Assembly (NCBI GenBank): GCA_023264915.1
Contig: JAHFUU010000021.1
Location: 1-13,250, forward strand
Source of the DNA: Microthrixaceae bacterium
GTDB taxonomy: Bacteria > Actinomycetota > Acidimicrobiia > Acidimicrobiales > Acidimicrobilacustridaceae
Reading direction: 5' to 3'
Length of the DNA: 13,250 nucleotides
The position numbers were made by a program, and so were the translations under genes. Shown here in pieces: positions 1 through 7,464 of this stretch (position 1 is its first letter; each line of letters starts with the position of its first letter). The notes under the pieces are model-generated. The model did no database searches and was not told where the DNA came from. It saw only the letters and a program-made list of their open reading frames with translations.

Positions 1-62
1 AGGGCCTCCCCCACCCCGCGGATCAGTGTCCAACCTCGGCTCTTTGGGTCCGCGACGGGCGA

Positions 63-998
63 TCAAGCTCTGGGGATGCTCGCGGCGAGGCCGTCGATGA
101 TGTCGGCTTCGCTCACCAGGCACTCCTCGAAACCGAAGTCGCGCATGATCTCGACGAGGATGCATGTGCCGCCGACGATGACGTCCGCCCGTTCACGCGC
201 GAGGCCCGGGTTGTGGACTCGGTCCTCGAAGCGCTCGGTGGCAAGGGTTCTGAACACGTCCTCAGCGGCCGCCTTGGTCAGGATGAAGTGGTGGACGCGG
301 TCACGGTCATAGTGGGCGAGGCCCATCTCGACAGCCGCAACCGTCGTGATGGTGCCAGCGAGACCCACGAGGGTGCGCGCTGCCGACGCGCCCGGCAAGG
401 CACGCTTGACGTCCGCCAAGCGGTCCTGCACGGCCGACAGGCATGCCGTCAGCTCCTCGGCAAGTGGCGGATCATGATGGAGGTACTTCTCGGTGAGGCG
501 CACGCACCCGATGTCACATGAGACGACTCCACCGACCTCGCTCGTGCCGCAGATCAGCTCGGTGGACCCACCACCGATGTCGACGACCAGGAAGGGCCCG
601 AGTCCCGGATCCAGATCGCTGGTGGCGCCCCTGAAGGAAAGGGCCCCCTCCTCGGTGCCGGAGATGAGCTCAGGTGCCGACCCCATTATCTCCTCGGCAG
701 GTTCGAAGAACGCCGACCGGTTCTTCGCGTCACGTGCAGCAGAGGTCGCTGTCATGCGCAGCCTCGTGACGCCCAGCCTGTCGATGATCTCGCGGTACTC
801 TCCCAGGACCTCGAGGGTTCGCCCGATCGCCTCGGAGTCGAGCATCCCTGTGGAATCGACCTTGTGGCCCAGGCGAGTGATCCGCATGAGGCGCTCGACG
901 ACATCGGCCTTTCCGCCGGCCCCGTGGCGATCCACCACGAGCAACCGAGTCGAGTTGGTGCCAACGTCTATCGCCGCAACCCGATCCTCGCCCGTCAA
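63..998 (-). CDS. ppx: Ppx/GppA family exopolyphosphatase
   Basis: This 311-residue protein belongs to the Ppx/GppA phosphatases, cytosolic enzymes of the actin/Hsp70-type ATPase fold that hydrolyse polyphosphate or pppGpp. Visible motifs are the first phosphate loop DVGTNSTR (residues 11-18), SGTEEGAL (113-120) with the likely catalytic Glu, the second phosphate loop DIGGGSTEL (140-148), GLAGTITT (212-219) and RERADVIVGG (268-277). The length fits the short, two-domain actinobacterial form that lacks the C-terminal HD region of E. coli Ppx. The start is a TTG at 998. It overlaps the DUF501 stop as TTGA (995-998), a GGAG lies about 7 bases upstream, and no ATG or GTG is better placed. The gene is last in the mocA-coxG-DUF501-ppx run and is probably translated by coupling. 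Whether the substrate is polyphosphate or pppGpp cannot be told from sequence. Confidence 0.93.
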   Translation of the reverse strand: MTGEDRVAAIDVGTNSTRLLVVDRHGAGGKADVVERLMRITRLGHKVDSTGMLDSEAIGRTLEVLGEYREIIDRLGVTRLRMTATSAARDAKNRSAFFEPAEEIMGSAPELISGTEEGALSFRGATSDLDPGLGPFLVVDIGGGSTELICGTSEVGGVVSCDIGCVRLTEKYLHHDPPLAEELTACLSAVQDRLADVKRALPGASAARTLVGLAGTITTVAAVEMGLAHYDRDRVHHFILTKAAAEDVFRTLATERFEDRVHNPGLARERADVIVGGTCILVEIMRDFGFEECLVSEADIIDGLAASIPRA

Positions 999-1474
999 CT
1001 GAGGTCTCCATTGGACAGCCTCTCATGCACCCACTGCCCGACCGGGTCGTCGCCGCCGGCCAGGAACCAGGCGTAGTGGGCATGAAGGCACTTCACGCCG
1101 CGCCGCGTGCCACCGACGCCTCCCGCGGGCCGAGGGCCAGACCAGTCGTCCGAAATCAACTCATCACGGCCTGCCCGGTAACGCTCGTGCGCCTGTGCCA
1201 GCTTGTCCGAGTCCACCTCGCTCTCGGCCAGACGGACACCACCGCGGGTCTCGATCCGGGACACAGCCTTGCAGAGTCTGGGTGACACCAACCAGTACAG
1301 GGTCGGCATCGGTGTCCCGTCGTGGAAGAAGGGTGCGTTCTTGATGACTCGAGGATCGCCGTCCAGACCCCGAACCGCAATCTCGAAGCTGCACGACGGC
1401 TCACGGCCCAAGAGCTCGGCGACCCGGTCGAGATCCTCTGGGGTCACCGTCTGATCACGCCGATCGCCAGACAC
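995..1474 (-). CDS. DUF501 domain-containing protein
   Basis: This 159-residue protein has no established function. It carries the conserved DUF501 signatures: DPRVIKNAPFF (residues 40-50), GTPMPTLYWLVSP, and the strongly conserved GGVGGTRRGVKCLHAHYAW segment in the C-terminal third, which includes a Cys and two His that could bind metal (inference). The family is typical of actinobacteria and usually sits between an FtsB-like gene and a Ppx gene. Here ppx follows directly with a 4-base overlap, but the upstream neighbour is a coxG-like gene ending 9 bases before this start. The start is GTG at 1474, with only a weak GAGA upstream, so translation may depend on the preceding gene. The family assignment is firm. 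Confidence 0.92.
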   Translation of the reverse strand: MSGDRRDQTVTPEDLDRVAELLGREPSCSFEIAVRGLDGDPRVIKNAPFFHDGTPMPTLYWLVSPRLCKAVSRIETRGGVRLAESEVDSDKLAQAHERYRAGRDELISDDWSGPRPAGGVGGTRRGVKCLHAHYAWFLAGGDDPVGQWVHERLSNGDLS

Positions 1475-1483
1475 GGGTGTCTC

Positions 1484-2491
1484 TCAAGCCCCGCGGCGAC
1501 GGCGACGGAGAGCGCGCAGGACCAACATGGCGATGAGGATGGCGACGAGCACCGGGATTGCACGCTTGGCGACCGACGAACCGGCCGCACCCACCAAGTC
1601 GACGGGTTCCGGGTCGGGCGAATCGATCTTGCGCAGTGCCGGCTCGCCGGCACCGACGCCACCTGGCGGTACCGGAGAGGACTCAGGTCCCGAACCGTTT
1701 CCCGACACAGGCTCGGCGAGAGGTGCCGCCCCGGGTTCTTCGGCCGCGCTGTCGGCTGCGGTGGGCGCAACGGGCTCCGCTACCGGCGAGTCGGCCGGGG
1801 TCTGTACCGCCTCAACCTTCGGCCGAGCCGCCTTCGTGCCCGCCGACGTCTTGGTTGCCGGCTTCTTCGCCGGCGCCTTCTTGGTCGCCTTCTTCGTCGA
1901 CTTCTTGGCTGACTTCTTGGCTGACTTCTTGGCGGCCTTGGAGGCTTCTTGTGCCGCCTTCACCTGCTCGACGACCTGATCCTCGTCCGCCAAAGCGTGA
2001 TCGGCCGATACCTGACCGCCCGATGCCCGGTCGCCAGCGTCTTGGCCACCCGAGAGCACCGTGCTCTCGAGGTTGTCGGCGAACTGCTTCATGAGCTTCG
2101 TGCTCACCTCGACCATCACGCCGCGCCCGAACTGGGCGACCTTGCCCGTCACGTTGAGGTCGGTCACGACATGAACCCGAGTTGCCTCACCGACTGGTTC
2201 CAGTGTCGCGGTGACGGTGGCGTTGGCATTGCCCTGCCCGCGAGAGTCGCGGCCCGAGGCGTCCAGCACGGCCTTGTAGGCCTCTTGATCGCGTTCGACG
2301 AACCGCGCCGCGCCTTTGTACTGGGCTGTGACGGGCCCGACCTTGACCTTGACGAAGCCGCGGTACTCGTCTCCCTCGATCTCTTCGAGCTTTGCTCCGG
2401 GCAGGCATGGAGCGATCCTCTCGACATCTGTCAACACTGCCCAGGCGCGTTCGATGGGGACGCTCACCTCGAAGTCGTTGGTCAGCTCCAT
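1484..2491 (-). CDS. coxG: CoxG-like SRPBCC protein with lysine-rich linker and C-terminal membrane anchor
   Basis: This 335-residue protein has three parts. Residues 1-145 form an SRPBCC/CoxG domain (FEVSVPIERAWAVLTDVERIAPCLPGA, then GFVKVKVGPVTAQYKG). Residues 175-305 are low-complexity: first a Lys/Ala run with repeated SAKK units (about 186-220), then an acidic, Pro/Ala-rich stretch. Residues 311-325 are a hydrophobic helix (AIPVLVAILIAMLVL) ending in six arginines, which predicts a cytosolic C-terminus. CoxG proteins accompany molybdenum CO dehydrogenases; in mycobacteria CoxG is reported to tether the enzyme to the membrane and handle menaquinone. The start is ATG 2491, with GGAGGA 9 bases upstream; an in-frame upstream extension to 2539 lies inside mocA and was rejected. 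The gene overlaps the mocA-like stop by 10 bases. No CO dehydrogenase subunit genes are present, so the partner is unknown. Confidence 0.85.
   Translation of the reverse strand: MELTNDFEVSVPIERAWAVLTDVERIAPCLPGAKLEEIEGDEYRGFVKVKVGPVTAQYKGAARFVERDQEAYKAVLDASGRDSRGQGNANATVTATLEPVGEATRVHVVTDLNVTGKVAQFGRGVMVEVSTKLMKQFADNLESTVLSGGQDAGDRASGGQVSADHALADEDQVVEQVKAAQEASKAAKKSAKKSAKKSTKKATKKAPAKKPATKTSAGTKAARPKVEAVQTPADSPVAEPVAPTAADSAAEEPGAAPLAEPVSGNGSGPESSPVPPGGVGAGEPALRKIDSPDPEPVDLVGAAGSSVAKRAIPVLVAILIAMLVLRALRRRRRGA
1899..1934. repeat. Three 12-bp tandem repeats in the coxG-like gene
   Basis: The unit GACTTCTTGGCT occurs three times head to tail on the plus strand (1899-1910, 1911-1922, and 1923-1934 with one changed base). 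Read on the minus strand it encodes the repeated Ser-Ala-Lys-Lys units of the lysine-rich linker. Near-identical DNA copies suggest recent slippage expansion, so repeat number may vary between strains. Confidence 0.85.
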
Positions 2492-3048
2492 CGGTCGAAG
2501 TCCTCCGTCGTGTCGATGTCGACGCCGTTCCCAGGGCACGGTACCTCGCCCACCAGGTCAGGGCTGAAACGCATGACGGTTCGCATACCTTCGTCACCCT
2601 CGGTGGGAACACGTGGCCAGACCTCGCGCGCAAGCCGTACGGGGTGCCCTCGCTGGGCTCCATAGGTCGCCACGCCGACAGGCCGGTCCCGGTACTCGGC
2701 CAGGCGACGCCATGCCTCTGCCGTCACGAACGGCTGGTCACCCAACCCGACAACCATCGCTTCGACGCCCAACGGTTCGAGGTGCGCGAGAGCGACCTGC
2801 AACGACGATGCCATGCCGGTCCTCCAGCCTGGGTTGACCAAGACGCTGAGGCCGCCCGGAAGCAGGGCTTCGATCTCGGTGTGGGATGCCCCGACCACCA
2901 CGACCGTCTCAGTGAGAGACGCGCCGAGTGCGGCCACCACGGCCCAGCTCAGCAAGGGTTTGCCCCGGATCGGTGTCGTCAACTTGTGGCTCGGTCCCCC
3001 GTGCCTTCGACCCGCGCCGGCCGCCAGCACGACCGCTGCGGCGCTCAT
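2482..3048 (-). CDS. MocA/MobA-like nucleotidyltransferase (molybdenum cofactor type)
   Basis: This 188-residue protein belongs to the NTP-transferase superfamily close to MocA, which converts Mo-molybdopterin to its cytosine dinucleotide form for xanthine-dehydrogenase-family enzymes. Motifs are LAAGAGRR (8-15, nucleotide loop), a conserved Lys at 22 or 30, NPGWRTGMASSL (72-83), GDQP (103-106, with the metal-binding Asp), RGHP (133-136) and DIDTTEDF (177-184). These fit MocA better than MobA, but CTP versus GTP use is inference. The start is ATG 3048, where the LAAGAG motif follows directly; the frame runs open to 3330, but that extension lacks family similarity and lies opposite the DUF6941 gene. 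The gene is divergent from DUF6941 and overlaps coxG by 10 bases, the first of the mocA-coxG-DUF501-ppx run. Confidence 0.88.
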   Translation of the reverse strand: MSAAAVVLAAGAGRRHGGPSHKLTTPIRGKPLLSWAVVAALGASLTETVVVVGASHTEIEALLPGGLSVLVNPGWRTGMASSLQVALAHLEPLGVEAMVVGLGDQPFVTAEAWRRLAEYRDRPVGVATYGAQRGHPVRLAREVWPRVPTEGDEGMRTVMRFSPDLVGEVPCPGNGVDIDTTEDFDRWS

Positions 3049-3077
3049 GGCCCCTCGGATGCGTGGCCCATCGGCAC

Positions 3078-3087
3078 AACGTAGTGT
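3078..3087. promoter_or_regulatory. Overlapping divergent -10 elements (mocA-like / DUF6941)
   Basis: The 45-base gap between the divergent starts holds TAGTGT on the plus strand (3082-3087), 6 bases before the GTG start of DUF6941, and TACGTT on the minus strand (3083-3078), about 30 bases before the mocA-like ATG. Both fit TAnnnT and share the two bases at 3082-3083. I see no clear -35 boxes. The plus-strand spacing is that of a leaderless transcript. The call rests on pattern only. Confidence 0.45.
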
Positions 3088-3093
3088 TCTGAG

Positions 3094-3534
3094 GTGAGCT
3101 GGATCGACGACGACATGTCCGCCATCGCGCGGGTCACGATGGTGCTTGCTGACGCTGCCCAGGTTGCCGACGGCAAGCTGTTCATCCTGGGAGGGGGCCT
3201 GGCCCACCTCGGTCCTCAATCCCAGCCGCTGTCGGTCGCCCTGCTCATCGAGGTTCCTTGGGACCGTGCCAACATCGAGCACGACTGGAAGTTGGAGCTG
3301 CTCGACGAGGACGGCGCGCCGGTGATGCATGACGGGTTGCCGGTGATGGTCGGCGGAACCTTCGAGGCCGGCCGCCCCGCCGGGCAGACACCTGGCACGG
3401 CCCTCGGCGTACCGCTGGCCATCAACTTCAGCGCGCTACCCGTCTCCAGTGGTCACAGCTACCTCTGGCGGCTCGCCATCAACAACACGAGTGAGCCGGA
3501 CTGGCAGCGCCGGTTCTCAGTGCGCACGTCCTAG
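3094..3534 (+). CDS. DUF6941 family protein
   Basis: This 146-residue soluble protein of unknown function matches the DUF6941 family, small actinobacterial proteins. Characteristic segments are LADAAQVADGKLFILGGG (18-35), ALLIEVPWDRAN (49-60), HDWKLELLDEDG (63-74) and, near the C-terminus, GHSYLWRLAINN. The alternating hydrophobic pattern suggests an all-beta fold. There is no signal peptide or membrane segment. The start is GTG 3094, preceded at leaderless spacing by TAGTGT; an ATG at 3115 is an alternative with a GAGGTG about 18 bases away, too far to favour it. The stop is TAG. The gene is alone on the plus strand, divergent from the mocA-like gene and convergent with xdhC, whose last codons it overlaps by 18 bases. 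The family name is recalled, not searched. Confidence 0.82.
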   Translation: MSWIDDDMSAIARVTMVLADAAQVADGKLFILGGGLAHLGPQSQPLSVALLIEVPWDRANIEHDWKLELLDEDGAPVMHDGLPVMVGGTFEAGRPAGQTPGTALGVPLAINFSALPVSSGHSYLWRLAINNTSEPDWQRRFSVRTS

Positions 3535-4683
3535 GCGTGAGCTGGCAGGTGGGTCTTGACCCTTGGTCGGATGGATCGGCCCCGTGGACTCGCGCAGCGA
3601 GACAGCGCTGCGCGCGTTGCCGCACGCGATTATCTCCGCGCAGATGGCGATTGCCACCTCCTCGGGAGTGCTCGCTCCGATGTCGAGGCCTATCGGCGCC
3701 CGCAGCCGACCGAGGTCGGCCTCGCTGACCCCTTCGGCTCGCAGAAGCTCAACCCGCTTCGCGTGGGTCGCTCGGCTTCCCAGGACGCCTATGTAGCCTG
3801 CATCGCTCGCCAGGGCCCTCACCAGTGCCGGGACGTCGAACTTGGGGTCGTGGGTCATAACGCACACAGCGTCACGAGCGCCCAGCGGCCGGCAGGACGC
3901 AGCCATCGCCTCCAGGTACCTGTGGGGCCACTGAACGGCAACATCATCAGCCAAGGGGAATCGGTCGGTCGTCGCGAACACCTCGCGGGCGTCACAGTCG
4001 ATCACCTGATGCCCCAACAGCTTGCCGGCCCGGACCAGAGCTGCCGCGAAGTCGACGGCTCCGAAGATGACCAGTCGAGGCGAGGGAAGCCAAGACTCGA
4101 CATAGACGGTCGCATCGAACCCGCCACCTCCGGTCGACACGTGGTGGTACGAGATCCGGCGCTGACCATCGGCGAGGGTGGCCGTCGCGTCCTGGGCAGC
4201 CACCGCGTCCAGCGCGGCATCGCCGAGGGACCCAGCGATGATCTCGCCGCCTTGGGTGACGAGCATCTTGGTCCCGGCGCGATGACCCTCGACAAGGGTG
4301 AGCACCGCCACCGCTCGGCCCGCGTCGATCGAGGCACGCCACGCATCGAAGGCCTCGTCGAGCTCCAAGCGCTCGAGGAAGAGCTTGACGGTTCCGCCAC
4401 AGGTCAGACCCACGGCGAAGGCCTCCTCGTCGGTGTACCCGAAGGAGCGAAGCTCGCCTCGAGTCGAGCCTGGCGGAAGGGCGAGCAGACCAAGCGCTTC
4501 TGACACCACGGCACCTTCGATGCAGCCTCCGGAGACCGAGCCGATCACCTGCCCGCTCTGGTTGACAGCCATGGCCGCTCCAGGCTGGCGTGGGCCTGAT
4601 CCCCGCACCTCTACCACCCGCGCCAGCACCACCTCCTCGCCTGCCTGGCGCCACCGTTCGAGCTGATCGAACAGCTGCCTCAC
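3517..4683 (-). CDS. xdhC: XdhC/CoxI family molybdenum hydroxylase accessory protein
   Basis: This 388-residue protein is a full-length XdhC/CoxI maturation factor, which binds molybdenum cofactor and helps insert its sulfurated form into xanthine-dehydrogenase-type or CO-dehydrogenase-type enzymes in the cytosol. The N-terminal XdhC/CoxI domain has EVRGSGPRQPGAAMAV (25-40), SGGCIEG (51-57) and GLTCGG (92-97), with the two conserved cysteines. A Rossmann domain begins with LVIFGAVDFAAAL (204-216) and includes MTHDPKFD (276-283), GYIGVLGSR (296-304) and PIGLDIGASTPEEVA (330-344). The glycine-rich turn reads FGAVDFA where many members have a GxGxxG-like loop. The start is GTG 4683, with AGGAG at 4689-4693. 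The CD225-like gene ends 11 bases upstream, so the two are probably cotranscribed. Its target enzyme is not in the window. Confidence 0.92.
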   Translation of the reverse strand: MRQLFDQLERWRQAGEEVVLARVVEVRGSGPRQPGAAMAVNQSGQVIGSVSGGCIEGAVVSEALGLLALPPGSTRGELRSFGYTDEEAFAVGLTCGGTVKLFLERLELDEAFDAWRASIDAGRAVAVLTLVEGHRAGTKMLVTQGGEIIAGSLGDAALDAVAAQDATATLADGQRRISYHHVSTGGGGFDATVYVESWLPSPRLVIFGAVDFAAALVRAGKLLGHQVIDCDAREVFATTDRFPLADDVAVQWPHRYLEAMAASCRPLGARDAVCVMTHDPKFDVPALVRALASDAGYIGVLGSRATHAKRVELLRAEGVSEADLGRLRAPIGLDIGASTPEEVAIAICAEIIACGNARSAVSLRESTGPIHPTKGQDPPASSRLGRAH

Positions 4684-4694
4684 GTCGACTCCTG

Positions 4695-4979
4695 TCAGCG
4701 GGTGGTCACGACGGTGAAGTTGGTGGAAGTGGAGACAGCGGCCGCGAGCACCAGGAAGTAGACGAGGCCGAAGGCGATGTAGAGGATAGGACCGGCGATC
4801 ATGCCCACCAACGCCCAGGTCTTGGCCTTCCGGGCCGATTCGGCAGCACCCTGGTAATCACCGACCGCCCACTTGTTGTCGACCTGGAGCGAGAAGACCA
4901 GGGACACGACGCCGGCCGGCAGGCAGCAGAGAAGGAGGCATACGATCGCAAACACGAGGTTGTTGTCGGGCTTCTCCAT
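4695..4979 (-). CDS. CD225/dispanin family small membrane protein
   Basis: This 94-residue protein has the CD225 (dispanin/IFITM-like) layout: PDNNLVFAIVCLLLCCLP (4-21) starting the first membrane segment (8-31), a conserved cytoplasmic loop with GDYQGAAESARKAKTWA (40-56), and a second membrane segment (about 57-81). The double Cys before Pro and the GDY..A...S..A pattern are family hallmarks. Bacterial members are mostly uncharacterised; eukaryotic relatives alter membrane fusion and curvature. The start is ATG 4979, with GGAGGT at 4984-4989 and 4-base spacing. The frame stays open to 5051, but that extension has no family similarity. It lies between the ftsB-like gene and xdhC, 11 bases from the latter. 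A link to either neighbour's function is only inference. Confidence 0.87.
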   Translation of the reverse strand: MEKPDNNLVFAIVCLLLCCLPAGVVSLVFSLQVDNKWAVGDYQGAAESARKAKTWALVGMIAGPILYIAFGLVYFLVLAAAVSTSTNFTVVTTR

Positions 4980-5044
4980 CGGCACCTCCAGCTCACAGAT
5001 GTTCGTCGAGGGCCACGTGAAGGTGGTCGTCGTGCGTGCAAGGT

Positions 5045-5068
5045 AGCCCAAGCACCGGCCGCTGGGCT
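5045..5068 (-). terminator. Possible terminator or attenuator hairpin after the ftsB-like gene
   Basis: Read on the minus strand, AGCCCA and TGGGCT form a 6-bp stem around a 12-base loop, starting about 10 bases after the ftsB-like stop. There is no T-run. It may partly separate eno-ftsB from the CD225-xdhC pair. A weak TACCTT -10-like sequence (5045-5040) follows and could start a secondary transcript. Confidence 0.28.
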
Positions 5069-5077
5069 CGGATCACC

Positions 5078-6978
<1,901 letters not shown>

Positions 6979-7074
6979 TTACATGTGCCGAGCCGGACCT
7001 CGTGGATGCCCAGCCGGACCGCGAGATCCGCCGCGCCACGCGGGCGGTAGGCGTTCGTCGATGGCTCAGCAGGC

Positions 7075-7266
7075 TCAGTCCTCGATGGAGATGGCCTGGC
7101 GCGGGCAACGACTGACTGCTTGCTCGATCCTCGGTCGCAGGTCGGCCGGCGGTGCCTCGTCGAGTATGTAGAGCATGTCGTCGTCGCGAACATCGAAGAC
7201 CTCGGGCACGATGCCCGTGCACACGGCGTTGGATTCACAGAGGTCGAAGTCGACTACGACGCGCAT
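7075..7266 (-). CDS. Small single-cluster ferredoxin, probably [3Fe-4S]
   Basis: This 63-residue acidic protein is a one-cluster ferredoxin of the actinobacterial type that donates electrons to cytochromes P450 and other oxygenases. Cluster ligands are Cys10 and Cys16 (CESNAVC) and Cys54 followed by Pro (RCPRQAISIED). The position that would hold a further Cys in a [4Fe-4S] protein is Asn13, so a three-Cys cluster is expected. VVDFDLCESNAVC and PEVFDVRDDD are typical of the family. The start is ATG 7266, with AGGAG at 7272-7276. It is divergent from the CoA transferase gene and lies upstream of eno on the same strand. No P450, oxygenase or ferredoxin reductase is in the window, so its partner is unknown. 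Confidence 0.92.
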   Translation of the reverse strand: MRVVVDFDLCESNAVCTGIVPEVFDVRDDDMLYILDEAPPADLRPRIEQAVSRCPRQAISIED

Positions 7267-7320
7267 ACGAGCTCCTGGTGGCGCGCCTCGCTCGGACGAG
7301 GCGGGATGTCAGCAGCTGGA

Positions 7321-7350
7321 ATCTTGCCCCATCCCGCGACCTCCAGTCAT
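7321..7350 (-). promoter_or_regulatory. Weak candidate promoter for the ferredoxin gene
   Basis: On the minus strand ATGACT (7350-7345) and CAAGAT (7326-7321) are 18 bases apart, which resembles -35 and -10 boxes and places transcription start about 48 bases before the ferredoxin ATG. The -10 match is only three of six, so this is tentative. Confidence 0.22.
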
Positions 7351-7435
7351 TCCTGCCGCCCCGATTGCGCGACGTTCGTGCGGTCCGATGGCCGCGGGGC
7401 GACACCGCCCGGGTGCCAAGGAGCCGAGGAGATTC

Positions 7436-7452
7436 TCTGACGGTCCGTCAGA
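7436..7452. promoter_or_regulatory. 17-bp palindromic operator (TetR-like)
   Basis: TCTGACGGTCCGTCAGA is a perfect inverted repeat of two 8-base arms around a single T. It ends immediately before the -10 box (7453-7458), so a bound protein would block RNA polymerase. TGAC..GTCA palindromes of this size are typical TetR-family operators, often near acyl-CoA genes. No regulator gene lies nearby in the window. It could also act on the divergent ferredoxin gene, whose start is 170 bases away. Confidence 0.7.
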
Positions 7453-7458
7453 TATCAT
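7453..7458 (+). promoter_or_regulatory. -10 box of the CoA transferase gene (leaderless transcript)
   Basis: TATCAT matches the TATAAT consensus at five of six positions and lies 6 bases upstream of the ATG at 7465. Transcription would therefore start at or next to the start codon, giving a leaderless mRNA, which agrees with the absence of a Shine-Dalgarno sequence. No good -35 is seen at 17 bases (AGATTC, 7430-7435). Confidence 0.6.
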
Positions 7459-7464
7459 GGGTTG

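Noticed and set aside
1..62. A tRNA or terminator after ppx
   Set aside because: No cloverleaf could be drawn. CGCGGA (17-22) and TCCGCG (49-54) are inverted but have a 26-base loop, and no other structure is convincing.
213..1083. Long open frames opposite and overlapping ppx and DUF501
   Set aside because: They are antisense shadows of well-supported genes, with no family similarity or start signals.
3049..3330. N-terminal extension of the MocA-like protein
   Set aside because: The family's nucleotide loop begins right after the ATG at 3048, and the extension is antisense to the DUF6941 gene.
6991..7020. Direct repeat AGCCGGACC (6991-6999 and 7012-7020) upstream of eno
   Set aside because: Nine bases in GC-rich DNA, 21 bases apart, without symmetry or promoter elements; likely chance.
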